A stretch of DNA of 33,799 nt from contig CAMHMH010000012.1 in NCBI GenBank assembly GCA_946186205.1, positions 1-33,799 of the forward strand, given 5' to 3'. The stretch's first letter is position 1. Every line of letters begins with the position of its first letter. A model generated the notes under the pieces. It saw only the letters and a list, made by a program, of their open reading frames with translations. It was not told the DNA's origin and ran no database searches. The position numbers and the translations under genes were made by a program. Positions 1-7,783 of this stretch are shown here, piece after piece. The DNA is from an uncultured Fretibacterium sp. (GTDB lineage Bacteria; Synergistota; Synergistia; Synergistales; Aminobacteriaceae).

Positions 1-272
1 AAGTAATTGACGCAGTGGAGCTTCTGAGCGAAAGCCGAGATATGGAGAAGGCCGCCAAAGAACTCTCCGATGAGGCAAAAGCCGTCCTTGACAGGGAAGT
101 CCGCAAACAGGGCATTAAGTCTCTCAGAGCTGGAAATCTCGTCCTCGTCCTGAATGAGATTAAGAGTTCCAGACTGGACACAACTGCGCTCAAGAAGGCT
201 CATCCCGAATTGGTCAGCGAGTTTATGAAGCAGTCATCCTCAGTGAGGTACGATTTGAAGGAGGTCGCTTAA
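1..272 (+). CDS. C-terminal part of Cas4/RecB-like nuclease (rest at 33070-33799)
   Basis: This is the tail of the nuclease gene cut by the linear representation; the first whole codon in the window begins at position 3. It supplies about 89 residues after the C-terminal cysteine cluster, a mostly charged helical segment ending DLKEVA. An in-frame GTG at 15 looks like a start only because the contig was opened there; it has no Shine-Dalgarno sequence. The stop at 270-272 is followed one base later by the ATG of the Sak4-like gene at 274, and the AAGGAGG just before the stop probably initiates that gene. The two are therefore translationally coupled. Joined across the junction the protein is 318 residues. 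Confidence 0.88.
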   Translation, partial: VIDAVELLSESRDMEKAAKELSDEAKAVLDREVRKQGIKSLRAGNLVLVLNEIKSSRLDTTALKKAHPELVSEFMKQSSSVRYDLKEVA

Positions 273-273
273 T

Positions 274-1203
274 ATGAGTATATTCAGGAAAGCAGAGCGG
301 CGCAAGGCTAAATTACGTCTGGCAATAACCGGCCCGGCAGGTTCTGGAAAGAGTTACGGCGCGTTGCTCGTCGCATTCGGTATCGGCGGCAAGATTGCGC
401 TGCTGGACACGGAGAACGGAAGCGGCGATTTGTATTCCTCGCTTGGCGCGTACGATGTATGCTCTATCAATGCTCCGTTCACCGTACAGAAGTACATAGA
501 CGCTATCAGGGACGCTGAAAACTCTGGCTATGATGTGTTAATCCTCGACAGTATTTCTGCTGAATGGGCTGGCACAGGCGGACTTCTGAATCTTCACACG
601 CAGATAACCTCAGCGAACCGCGCTAACTCCTACGCCGCTTGGGGACAAATTACGCCCAAGCACAACGCTTTCATTGACGCGACAATCAGCTCCAATCTTC
701 ACATCATCGCGACAATCCGCTCAAAGACCGAATACGCGCAGGTTCAGAATGAGCGCGGCAAGACGGAGATAAAGAAGATGGGACTGGGGCTAGTCCAGCG
801 CGATGGCATTGACTACGAGTTCACTACCGTGTTTGACCTCAGCATGGAGCATTCCGTTACTGTCTCAAAAGACCGTACAAGCCTGTTTGACGGTCAGGTA
901 TTCACGCTCTCTGAGGATACGGGACGCGCATTAAAGGAATGGCTTGACACTGGCATTGACGCGCCCATCATCAACAACACTCCGGCAGCACCCGCCGACA
1001 AGCGCAGGGTCTATGAGGCGTACGTCAAGCTGTTCGAGGATACTCCGAATGACGCGCCGCGTCTGGCACAGGAGGCCATCATGAGCGTTACGAACGGACG
1101 CGGCTCTAAGGAGTGGACTGTCGATGACATCAAGAACCTTGAGGCCGATCTCACGCGCAGGAGTAACAAGGCAGTAGCTGAGGAACTCGCTGAAGCCGTT
1201 TAA
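274..1203 (+). CDS. Sak4-like RecA-fold ATPase (phage-type recombinase)
   Basis: A 309-residue P-loop protein. Walker A is GPAGSGKS at residues 20-27 and Walker B is DVLILDS at about 87-93, within a compact RecA-like core that ends near residue 225; a less conserved C-terminal extension follows. The pattern (ALLDTENGSG after strand 2, then the DVLILDS strand and a polar SISAEW turn) matches the Sak4 group of single-strand annealing or RecA-like proteins found in phages and plasmids. These work with an exonuclease to anneal or pair ssDNA. Its direct upstream partner is the Cas4-like nuclease, which is the usual exonuclease plus recombinase pairing. The AAGGAGG at 260-266 serves as ribosome site. 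No ssDNA-binding protein is recognised nearby. The family assignment is by eye; a generic AAA ATPase is the fallback. Confidence 0.8.
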   Translation: MSIFRKAERRKAKLRLAITGPAGSGKSYGALLVAFGIGGKIALLDTENGSGDLYSSLGAYDVCSINAPFTVQKYIDAIRDAENSGYDVLILDSISAEWAGTGGLLNLHTQITSANRANSYAAWGQITPKHNAFIDATISSNLHIIATIRSKTEYAQVQNERGKTEIKKMGLGLVQRDGIDYEFTTVFDLSMEHSVTVSKDRTSLFDGQVFTLSEDTGRALKEWLDTGIDAPIINNTPAAPADKRRVYEAYVKLFEDTPNDAPRLAQEAIMSVTNGRGSKEWTVDDIKNLEADLTRRSNKAVAEELAEAV

Positions 1204-1216
1204 TGTGGAGGTCTCA

Positions 1217-1543
1217 ATGTTCGGGAAAATCAATTCGCGCAGGAAGACGAAGGAGGCTCAGTACGTCCTCATGTGGCACAAGGGCGGCTACATCAGCGGC
1301 ACGGACTGGAGCATTGCGCGCAAGTATTGCAAGGTGAAGCGTCTGATTCTTGGCATCGTCAAAATAGAGGGTCGCGCTCAATTGGTCTACTCCTTCAAGC
1401 TGAATGGCAGATGGTCGCCGCAGGGTACGATTGATGACACGGGCGACTACGAGAGCAACCGCAGAGCAGCATTCAAGGACTTCTTCCACAATACGCTCAA
1501 GAGGCTTCAGGACGACTTCAGCATCATTGCGTTGAAGCACTAA
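1217..1543 (+). CDS. Hypothetical protein in the recombination operon
   Basis: I do not recognise this 108-residue basic protein. The preferred start is the ATG at 1217, because GGAGG lies at 1207-1211 with 5-base spacing; an in-frame GTG at 1205 overlaps that ribosome site and is less likely. It follows the Sak4-like gene by 13 bases, so it is probably co-transcribed and may serve recombination or DNA binding. It is rich in Lys, Arg, Trp and Tyr, with alternating short hydrophobic stretches that suggest beta strands, and ends in an amphipathic helix (DFFHNTLKRLQDDF). No signal peptide, membrane segment or catalytic motif is visible. Confidence 0.6.
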   Translation: MFGKINSRRKTKEAQYVLMWHKGGYISGTDWSIARKYCKVKRLILGIVKIEGRAQLVYSFKLNGRWSPQGTIDDTGDYESNRRAAFKDFFHNTLKRLQDDFSIIALKH

Positions 1544-1584
1544 CACTTTCGGCGGCTCTATGGCGATTCAGAGCTGTCTCACTT

Positions 1585-1606
1585 GGGGGAGCTTTCTCAC
1601 TCCCCC
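1585..1606 (+). terminator. GGGGGAG/CTCCCCC hairpin, weak terminator or attenuator
   Basis: A perfect 7-bp stem, GGGGGAG (1585-1591) with CTCCCCC (1600-1606), and an 8-base loop sit in the 86-base gap between two co-oriented genes. The following bases, TTCATTCT, form only a poor U-tract. Partial termination or mRNA processing between the genes is more likely than a full stop. Confidence 0.45.
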
Positions 1607-1629
1607 TTCATTCTATAAGGAGGTTAATT

Positions 1630-2022
1630 ATGTCAAAGAACAAACAGTCAGTCAGCGAGGCACAGTCAGCAACTAAGAGCAAGGTCGCACTCAACAGCGC
1701 GGAGGACTATTCACCCTCAAGCCAGATTGCGAAGGCGTACAGCGCGGGGTACTTCCCCAGCTTCACCCATCAGAGGCTCTTTCATGCTATTGCGGCGGCT
1801 TTGGACGGCAAGGATGAGGGCAGCGTAGATTTCGCAAAGGTGCTTGAAGACGCAGGTATGCACAGGTCAAGCGCGTTGCAGATTATACGGCACATGAGCA
1901 ACTTCGGCATTCTTGAAGTCTCGTTCAATTCGTCGCACGTAATCGGCGAGGCGCGTAAGTCGTGGGCGCACATCAAGATTCTGCGTAATCCCGAACACAG
2001 CGATTTGCCCAAAAGCGCATAA
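1630..2022 (+). CDS. Hypothetical protein, possible winged helix
   Basis: A 130-residue protein with an excellent ribosome site (AAGGAGG just before the ATG). The first 30 residues are Ser/Gln/Lys-rich and probably disordered. Residues 35-120 alternate helices (HQRLFHAIAAALDG, VDFAKVLEDAG, SSALQIIRHMSNFG) and end in a beta-hairpin-like stretch (ILEVSFNSSHVIGEA). That layout suggests a winged-helix fold, but I see no specific family match. The 3' end overlaps the open upstream part of the GIY-YIG frame (+1 relative to this gene). The GIY-YIG protein may therefore be made by reinitiation at this stop codon or, less likely, by a frameshift near CCC-AAA at 2008-2013. Confidence 0.6.
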   Translation: MSKNKQSVSEAQSATKSKVALNSAEDYSPSSQIAKAYSAGYFPSFTHQRLFHAIAAALDGKDEGSVDFAKVLEDAGMHRSSALQIIRHMSNFGILEVSFNSSHVIGEARKSWAHIKILRNPEHSDLPKSA

Positions 2023-2026
2023 AGAT

Positions 2027-2494
2027 ATTGTACTTCTCGGTTACCGCTTCAAGTTCGTCCAATCGCTCATACCTGAGACTGACGAACAAGGACGCGCGAT
2101 AAAGTTCTACCCGCAGGAACTGTACAGGCACAAAAACGAGAAGAAGCTCCTGAAACAGGGGACAGGAGCTTTTTGCCGCTTCTCGATTAACGCAGAGGAG
2201 GCCGCAGGCGTGTACCTGCTGACCGATGGAGACCGTAATATTCTGTATATAGGTGAGACGCGCAATCTTCGGCAGAGATTCAATAATTCAAGATTTGGCA
2301 GTTACGGCTTCATCACCCCGGCAGCGTGTTACGTTGGAGGCCAGAGTACAAATTGCACCGTGAACCGCCTTGTCCTTCTACAGTTCGAGAGAGGGCATCC
2401 TGTACAGCTATACTTCATGCCTACTTATGCACACAAACGCATCGAGAAAGAATTACTGCAACATTTTCACCCTCCTCATAATCGCAGAGTGTGA
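2027..2494 (+). CDS. GIY-YIG domain protein, probably AUU-initiated
   Basis: The GIY-YIG motif is clear: GVY followed by ILYIGETRNLRQRF, then a GGQSTNC segment and an LYF strand, typical of a stand-alone GIY-YIG family. The only standard start in frame is GTG 2210, which has an AGAGGAGG ribosome site. That start would begin one residue after the first Gly of the motif and drop a well-formed N-terminal region. The frame is open upstream and encodes a plausible N-terminus (VLLGYRFKF, then GTGAFCRFSINAEEAAG) that resembles family members. ATT 2027, five codons before LGY and 5 bases after the stop of the previous gene, is the best candidate start and gives 155 residues. A short form from GTG 2210 (94 residues) may also be made. 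Function is unknown; GIY-YIG domains cut or bind DNA. Confidence 0.65.
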   Translation: MVLLGYRFKFVQSLIPETDEQGRAIKFYPQELYRHKNEKKLLKQGTGAFCRFSINAEEAAGVYLLTDGDRNILYIGETRNLRQRFNNSRFGSYGFITPAACYVGGQSTNCTVNRLVLLQFERGHPVQLYFMPTYAHKRIEKELLQHFHPPHNRRV

Positions 2495-2497
2495 GGG

Positions 2498-2536
2498 AAC
2501 AAACTACGTGAGAAATTGAATTTTCTCCAGTTTGTT
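2498..2536 (+). terminator. Two-part hairpin ending the + strand operon
   Basis: An outer stem AACAAACT (2498-2505) with AGTTTGTT (2529-2536) encloses an inner stem GAGAAA (2510-2515) with TTTCTC (2522-2527). The pyrimidine-rich run TCTTGTCTTCT follows. It lies directly after the GIY-YIG stop, where the + operon should end before the convergent - strand gene. Confidence 0.5.
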
Positions 2537-2567
2537 TCTTGTCTTCTGAAATACATTGAATATCAAA

Positions 2568-2600
2568 AAACTAGGCAGGGGATTTTACTCTGCCTAGTTT
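2568..2600 (-). terminator. Intrinsic terminator of the - strand ATPase gene
   Basis: A perfect 11-bp stem, AAACTAGGCAG (2568-2578) with CTGCCTAGTTT (2590-2600), and an 11-base loop. Read on the - strand the stem runs into six U residues (from the A run at 2565-2570), the classic rho-independent form. It lies 37 bases beyond the stop of the gene at 2637-4388. The T-tract is poorer on the + strand, so it is mainly a - strand terminator. Confidence 0.85.
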
Positions 2601-2636
2601 CGCTATCGTTCAGAGATTTTTTCCGTTTCTCTCAGT

Positions 2637-4388
2637 CTAAAGCCCAAACTCCCCAGCAAGTATATCAGCTAGTTCGGAAGTAGAATCTATTTCAGTTATT
2701 CTGCGAGCTGAAGTGTTTCCTGTTGGAGTATCACAGCACGCAGCTCCATTCTCCGGCCTGTCAGGAACAGCAACGGGAGGAGTTTGCCGCCGCTCACATG
2801 AAGCAGAAACTTCACTTTCCGCACTGACGCTATCAGAAATGCTTGTTGTTGCAACTCCTGAACTTGTGTTAGCATCTTCTGCTATATCTTGAGATGATAC
2901 CTTTCCAAACGAGATTTTTGTACCACTGCGTGTATGCTCAGTCATAAATGAAATCCCATTGACCTGCAGCAACCCCTTTATTGCCGATAATCGCTTTCCA
3001 AACGATGAAGCTGAATTAGGCACATCTTTGGGCATTTTCGCATAAGACTTGGCTCTCGCCATTACCTTTTCCCACAAAATACACGAATGCATTTCAACGC
3101 AAGAGTCATTCTCGCCGCTCTCTAATCTCACTGATAGCATTTCGTTCACTATCTCATATACCGCTCGGCATACTGGATCATTCATGAGTTCTTCAGCTTT
3201 TACTTCGCTATTCCTCGCTTCTAAACTCTCTCGTAATTCTGCCTTCGTAAACGGCAATGCCCCTGCGTCTGCCGCTCTCATCGCAAATTCCGCCGTATCA
3301 AGCATTCGGAAGCAAATATCGCGCTCAAGTATGTACTTCGTATTGCTCAATGCCGCTACTACAGCATCCAACAATGCGCCGAGTATCTGCGGACGTATCG
3401 CGTTAAATCTCTCTTCAAGCTCATGCTTCGACTTCCTCTCCTTAGGCTGTTTTAGCCTTATGAACAGGCACCTGTCCCGGAGGTCGGGAAAAACTGGGTC
3501 AAAATCTATCCCGTTCAGTATAAGCGGATTGCGAACTCTCAAATCGAACGCTTCGTTGTTCGTGTAGTTCTTTCTCTTGACTGCTCCGGCTCCTGTTGTT
3601 AAACGACAATATATATCGCTCCACTTCTTTGAAATCTTTGACACATTATCGACACTGATTACGTATCTGGAACTTGAGGCCGCATATAAATCATCTTCTC
3701 TGCTGAATGGAGCAAGTTCTCCTGCGTTGTCAGGGTCAATCAATGACTTGATGAAACGTGTTAATGTCGTTTTTCCGGCTCCATAACCTGCGCTGATTGA
3801 CAATATTGGACACTCGATTGATGGGTTCAATACTGCAAGCAACCAAAGCACCAAAAGACGAAAATCTTGCTTATCCATGTTTACCAAGTTGCTCAACTGC
3901 CGCAACGAACCGCCGTGCTGCGGAACTGGTAACTCCGATGCTGTCGCATTAGGCACAAACAGAACGGGGGCTTCACTCTCATCAATTACACTCCACCCCT
4001 GTGCGCTTATCTCTACTACCTCATGTGCCTTGCTGTACAAACAAAGGTAAATCTTGTTATTGTAGTGTCCGGCACGCGACAACAGCTTCGTTTCGGGGAT
4101 TTCATCATCGTACTTTGCCCTCGCAACTAACTCCTTCACCCTTTGTCTAAAATAAGGGAGAGGCGATGTCGTAGTTCCTCCGCTCTTACTACGCAATGGG
4201 GATTGATTCACATAAAGCCAGTCTGCGAAGTCATCCGAAGCTAACTCGCTCAGCTTATACTTCTCCTTTACTGGATACCTTACGTAAAACCTGCCACTCT
4301 CATCCTTCCAGAGTGAAACCTTGTCCATTGCAGCATAGGTTATCATATCCTCAATCTGCAAAAGTGTATGGCTGTACATCTCTGCCAT
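2637..4388 (-). CDS. SF3/D5-like replication ATPase
   Basis: A 583-residue protein with Walker A GYGAGKTT at residues 201-208 and a Walker B-like strand YVISVDNVS at 242-250. A long tail of RFNAIRPQILGALLDAVV type follows; the whole resembles the helicase half of plasmid or phage D5/P4-type primase-helicases. The first 190 residues lack an obvious primase active site, so it is probably a helicase-like ATPase only. The last 80 residues are Ser/Thr/Glu-rich and look disordered. ATG 4388 has AGGAGG 8 bases upstream. The gene is preceded by a 20-codon leader peptide whose stop overlaps that ribosome site. A strong promoter lies near 4531-4558 and a clear terminator follows. The role is inferred to be accessory to replication or stabilisation; the exact family is uncertain. 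Confidence 0.7.
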   Translation of the reverse strand: MAEMYSHTLLQIEDMITYAAMDKVSLWKDESGRFYVRYPVKEKYKLSELASDDFADWLYVNQSPLRSKSGGTTTSPLPYFRQRVKELVARAKYDDEIPETKLLSRAGHYNNKIYLCLYSKAHEVVEISAQGWSVIDESEAPVLFVPNATASELPVPQHGGSLRQLSNLVNMDKQDFRLLVLWLLAVLNPSIECPILSISAGYGAGKTTLTRFIKSLIDPDNAGELAPFSREDDLYAASSSRYVISVDNVSKISKKWSDIYCRLTTGAGAVKRKNYTNNEAFDLRVRNPLILNGIDFDPVFPDLRDRCLFIRLKQPKERKSKHELEERFNAIRPQILGALLDAVVAALSNTKYILERDICFRMLDTAEFAMRAADAGALPFTKAELRESLEARNSEVKAEELMNDPVCRAVYEIVNEMLSVRLESGENDSCVEMHSCILWEKVMARAKSYAKMPKDVPNSASSFGKRLSAIKGLLQVNGISFMTEHTRSGTKISFGKVSSQDIAEDANTSSGVATTSISDSVSAESEVSASCERRQTPPVAVPDRPENGAACCDTPTGNTSARRITEIDSTSELADILAGEFGL

Positions 4389-4400
4389 TATCTACGCCTC

Positions 4401-4463
4401 CTATCCGTAACCCCAGAATCGCTTCTGAGGCCACATATAAGAGGGAGCTGATTGTCCTCCCAT
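4401..4463 (-). CDS. Aromatic-rich 20-residue leader peptide
   Basis: On the - strand, ATG 4463 begins a 20-codon frame ending at TAG 4401-4403; it includes PSYMWPQKRFWGYG. AAAGGAGG lies at 4477-4484, 13 bases upstream, which is long but usable. Two Trp, two Tyr and one Phe fall in the last 12 residues. The stop codon merges with the AGGAGG of the ATPase gene (TAGGAGG), so translation of the two should be coupled. It lies in the transcribed leader about 60 bases after the predicted start site. It could be a regulatory leader peptide or a functional small protein. It is supported only by the ribosome site, the coupling and the composition. Confidence 0.5.
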   Translation of the reverse strand: MGGQSAPSYMWPQKRFWGYG

Positions 4464-4495
4464 CCGTTGCTTGATACCTCCTTTTAGAAATTTGA

Positions 4496-4522
4496 TTAAC
4501 AGCAATTTATTAATACTGCTAA
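4496..4522. promoter_or_regulatory. Dyad at the start point, possible operator
   Basis: Imperfect inverted repeat TTAACAGCA (4496-4504) and TACTGCTAA (4514-4522), matching at 7 of 9 positions. It covers the predicted transcription start and early transcribed region of the - strand promoter at 4531-4558, where a repressor would act. No cognate regulator is identified. Confidence 0.4.
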
Positions 4523-4530
4523 TAAAAATT

Positions 4531-4558
4531 ATTATACAGAAGAAATTAGCGTTGTCAA
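4531..4558 (-). promoter_or_regulatory. Near-consensus sigma-70 type promoter
   Basis: On the - strand a perfect TTGACA (-35, 4553-4558) and a perfect TATAAT (-10, 4531-4536) are separated by 16 bases in an A+T-rich stretch. The expected start is near 4524. It drives the leader peptide and the D5-like ATPase with a leader of about 135 nt. It is the strongest promoter by eye in the window. Confidence 0.88.
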
Positions 4559-4563
4559 TGTTA

Positions 4564-4960
4564 GTTAACAAGGGAATTTTAAGCTGGAAAGATTATGTAA
4601 GATTTCATTAATTTTTGCTCTCACTCCTGTCACATAATCTAAAAGCATTGCTAAAACTGATTTTGTATGTGACAGTATTATCATGGGCAACTATCACAGT
4701 ATCACACTGTGAATCGCGTTTTCTCTCTCTTAATATTTCATATCACAGAAATATTCTGATTTACCGGCTTCCTTTTCTAACCCTGTCAATGAATGATAAG
4801 AAAAATATCAGTCTCAGATTGGCATCATCTGTCTAGTCGATTAATTGCAAAAAACATGATGTTCCCAGTAGCAAATACAACAGGAAGAACAGACTCACAA
4901 ACGTTAGAGTATCTATCCTTCCTGCTTGTGTTTCCGGCTAAGATTACGGGTTGAAGTCAA
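4564..4960. other. Gene-free, AT-rich intergenic stretch with TCACA/TGTGA half-sites
   Basis: About 400 bases with no convincing gene. Several TCACA/TGTGA elements occur: GTCACAT near 4629, ATGTGACAGT near 4667, the perfect palindrome TCACAGT-N5-ACTGTGA at 4694-4712, and ATCACAG near 4741. Near the end of the Sel1/SH3b gene, CAGGAAG (4881-4887) and CTTCCTG (4918-4924) could form a weak terminator stem for that - strand gene. A 73-codon + frame here looks accidental: it has no ribosome site and biased composition. Confidence 0.55.
4694..4712. promoter_or_regulatory. Perfect palindrome TCACAGT-N5-ACTGTGA
   Basis: Arms TCACAGT (4694-4700) and ACTGTGA (4706-4712) are exact inverse complements separated by 5 bases, the size and spacing of a typical dimeric repressor operator. 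Related half-sites lie 40-70 bases to either side. No promoter with good boxes was seen next to it, so the regulated gene is unknown. Confidence 0.5.
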
Positions 4961-7750
4961 TTAGCGCAACTCAATATATCGCCCTGATACCCAGCCTTCT
5001 TCGTAGTTATACGTCCTAATCCGATACCAGTCGCGCTCCTCTTCCGCAAATCTCTCAAGGGCGGTAAACTCATCCCCGGTTGTCATCTCGGTTATCACTT
5101 TCGCGGTTCGCGCGGTTGAGGGGATATTGCGAAGATTCAATTTGTTGCCCGTTCTGTTCCCGATCCTGATAACCGTAATTACTCCCCTTGTTGGCATAGA
5201 CTTTCTACGGTTCTCCCGTTCCTGCTGTGTGCGCTCGGCATTCGCATTCAGCGCAACATAATCTCCCTTCACCCAGCCTTCTGTGCCGCTCGCCGTTTTC
5301 ACGTAGTACCAATCGCCGTCATATTCCGCACTTCGCCTTGATACGCTTACGGGATGTCCTGAATTTAGACGGTTCACGCTTACTGCCTCAATACTCGGTG
5401 CACGACGGACATTTACCTTATTGCCCGTGATATATCCTGAGACAGGGAAATTCTGTTGTGAATATGCCTGTGAAGGTGCTGCGCTCTGATCTGCTAGTTC
5501 TCTTTCTACCCTCTCATACTGCCGGCGGGCTGTCGTATTGCCTTGTTCGGCCGATTTTCCGTACCAGTATAACGCCTGCTGAAGGTCTCTTTTCACGCCT
5601 AATCCTTTGTAGTACAAGTAACCGAGACTCGCTTGTGCTTCTCTGTTGCCCTGTTCGGCCGCCTTCTTATACTGTTTGTACGCTTCTGAATAACTGCGGG
5701 TTACTCCCCAGCCGTTCTGGTACATCCAGCCAAGTTTATCCTGCGCGGGCGCGTAATTCTCATTCGCCGATAGCCGGAAATACTTTACAGCGTCTGAATA
5801 ATTCTTGCTGTCGAGGAAATCGCAACCCCATTCGTACCACTCCTGCGCCATTGCAGAGCTAGTGCTGGTATCATCTTTAGACGGCGTAATCTCTTGCTGA
5901 CGGGGCGCGGGAGGCTTGGGAGCAATCATCTTCGCTTTCAGTTCTCGGACTTTCCCCGCCGCCTGTGCATTTCCGCTGTCTGTTAGTTTCTCATACCACT
6001 TCAATGCTTCTTGAATGTAGTGTCTGCCCTCGTAAATTTCTGCGATTGCTAACTGCGAATAAATATCATTGCTTTCCGCCGAACATTTGAAATATTCAAG
6101 TGCCTTATTCGTGTCCTTGTCATAACCCCAGCCATGCAGATACGTATCGCCAAGAAATTTATTGCCGTTCAGTGTATGTGTGTATTTTTCCGCCAAGCTA
6201 CTCGCTTCCTTGAATGACGAATTGAAAGGTGCAGAATATTGATGCTTGGAAATATCGGGACTTTCTATGAACGTTTGAGATGTTCCGCCCTTCATCAGTG
6301 TTTGAACGTACAAAAGCGCGGCATGAGTTGCAGGGTCATTATCTGAAGAGATAACAGCAGTTATTGCTTCGTTCGCTTCATCATAACGTCCCTCAAAAAA
6401 GGCTGTTATGGCATTCTGTCTGACGGTTGCAGCTTCTTTGTCCTTATGCCATTTCCAGCCCAAGAATGAACCGACAGCCACAGCAACAAGAACACAGACT
6501 GTTGCAGTTACCTTCTTACGTTTCTGTGCGCGTTCTTCAAGGTCTTCAAGTTTCGACTGCGCTTCATCAAGCAGCTTCTCTGTATCTTTATAATCATCAA
6601 GCTCTTCAAGACTGGCAATTACATTCTTCAAATCACTTATTCCTGAAGCATTCTGAAGCTCTCGGCGGGCATTCTGATATTTCCTCTCTGTCTTTAATGC
6701 CTCGTTCACATCATAGTATATCTGTTCGGTGTCTTTGTACGGTCTGAGACGGTATACAAGTTGCCAAAGCTCTTCAAGCTCATTCACGCTGGCTGCTTTC
6801 TCTCTGAACACGAGCATCTCCTGATAACGCCTTTCGTTTTCAGCTTCCCGTTCGGCGCGTTTGCGTTCCTCCTCTATTCGCTGGCGTTCCCTTTCGGCCT
6901 CCTCTGCAATACGTTTCTGCTCGGCTAAGGCTTCTGCCGCAATGCGTTCTTGTTCGAGTTTGTCATGACTGGCGCGGACGTAAGCTTCAAGCTGTGATTT
7001 ATACTCACCTTGCGCGAAACGCAAAGCCCTCTGAAATAGTTTCTCGTCCTCAAGAGGTGTGGCTAATTTCCCGATAAGTTCATCAGCATTATGTACCCTG
7101 TGTTCAAGCATGAGAAGTCCGAAGTGAATGCGGGAGTCCTCTGCGTCTTGATTGAGTGCCTGATTGAGGTACTGCCCGGCGTTGTCAAATTCTCCGTCCT
7201 CAAGGAACAAAAACGCTCTCTTGATTAGCGCGTCAGTTTCAAGACCGATTACTGGCTCATAAGTCTTACTAGATACTGAAGCTGGACTTTCTTGAGGCCT
7301 TTTTGGTTCTGACAGGAAAATAGGACGCATACCTTCTGAGCGGGAATTACTGGTTAATTTCACTTCTGACTGGTTGTCCTGACAGCCGGCATACGCACAG
7401 CCGCACGCAATAGCATACGCAGTCAGCCAAACATATGCGTCTTTATATATTCCTCCAGAAACCATTACAGCCAGTAGGCACATACCTGAACTTACCGCCA
7501 GTAACCAATATGAAGCCTTTTTACGCGGTAATGCAAAACTGCCGCCTATTATAGCCAGCAATGCCGCTAATACGATTAGAGCACCTGCACCGCCCATTGA
7601 CGCTCCTTCACGGGCTATTTTTGCTCCTTCATACCCTCCAACGCGACTCCCTAAACCTGTGCCGATTGCTCCTACTCCCGTCGCGCAGCCTCCCTGTAAA
7701 AATGAAATGAGACCTGCGAGCAATGAAATAACAAATGCTGCAATATTCAT
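4961..7750 (-). CDS. Sel1-repeat/SH3b membrane protein
   Basis: A 929-residue multi-domain protein. Order: hydrophobic N-terminus and Gly-rich segment (1-50), probable membrane segments at about 52-72, 80-98 and 103-122, TPR-like helices (175-215), a Glu/Arg/Ala coiled coil (262-315), a further membrane segment (416-433), Sel1-type repeats (about 530-600 and 637-745, with WMYQNGWGV and YLYYKGLGV), and two SH3b domains (about 772-834 and 856-929, with VNVRRAPS and LNLRNIPS). SH3b domains often bind cell wall, and Sel1 repeats act as scaffolds, so it is inferred to be an envelope scaffold. GGAGGG stands upstream of the ATG. It is the last gene of the - strand cluster that also holds the HerA-like ATPase, the LHH toxin and the Hsp70-like protein. 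No enzymatic domain is seen. Confidence 0.8.
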   Translation of the reverse strand: MNIAAFVISLLAGLISFLQGGCATGVGAIGTGLGSRVGGYEGAKIAREGASMGGAGALIVLAALLAIIGGSFALPRKKASYWLLAVSSGMCLLAVMVSGGIYKDAYVWLTAYAIACGCAYAGCQDNQSEVKLTSNSRSEGMRPIFLSEPKRPQESPASVSSKTYEPVIGLETDALIKRAFLFLEDGEFDNAGQYLNQALNQDAEDSRIHFGLLMLEHRVHNADELIGKLATPLEDEKLFQRALRFAQGEYKSQLEAYVRASHDKLEQERIAAEALAEQKRIAEEAERERQRIEEERKRAEREAENERRYQEMLVFREKAASVNELEELWQLVYRLRPYKDTEQIYYDVNEALKTERKYQNARRELQNASGISDLKNVIASLEELDDYKDTEKLLDEAQSKLEDLEERAQKRKKVTATVCVLVAVAVGSFLGWKWHKDKEAATVRQNAITAFFEGRYDEANEAITAVISSDNDPATHAALLYVQTLMKGGTSQTFIESPDISKHQYSAPFNSSFKEASSLAEKYTHTLNGNKFLGDTYLHGWGYDKDTNKALEYFKCSAESNDIYSQLAIAEIYEGRHYIQEALKWYEKLTDSGNAQAAGKVRELKAKMIAPKPPAPRQQEITPSKDDTSTSSAMAQEWYEWGCDFLDSKNYSDAVKYFRLSANENYAPAQDKLGWMYQNGWGVTRSYSEAYKQYKKAAEQGNREAQASLGYLYYKGLGVKRDLQQALYWYGKSAEQGNTTARRQYERVERELADQSAAPSQAYSQQNFPVSGYITGNKVNVRRAPSIEAVSVNRLNSGHPVSVSRRSAEYDGDWYYVKTASGTEGWVKGDYVALNANAERTQQERENRRKSMPTRGVITVIRIGNRTGNKLNLRNIPSTARTAKVITEMTTGDEFTALERFAEEERDWYRIRTYNYEEGWVSGRYIELR

Positions 7751-7783
7751 TGAAACTTACCCTCCATATTTCATTCAGCACGT

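Noticed and set aside
1-45. Terminal direct repeat of a linear phage
   Set aside because: The repeat is only 45 bases, lies within a gene that reads through it in frame, and no capsid, terminase or portal genes are present.
4660-4685. CRP-type site TGTGA-N6-TATCA
   Set aside because: Only one half matches, and a CRP-like regulator is not established for this host.
4615-4836. 73-codon + strand frame in the intergenic region
   Set aside because: It has no ribosome site, spans operator-like palindromes and has a composition expected of AT-rich non-coding DNA.
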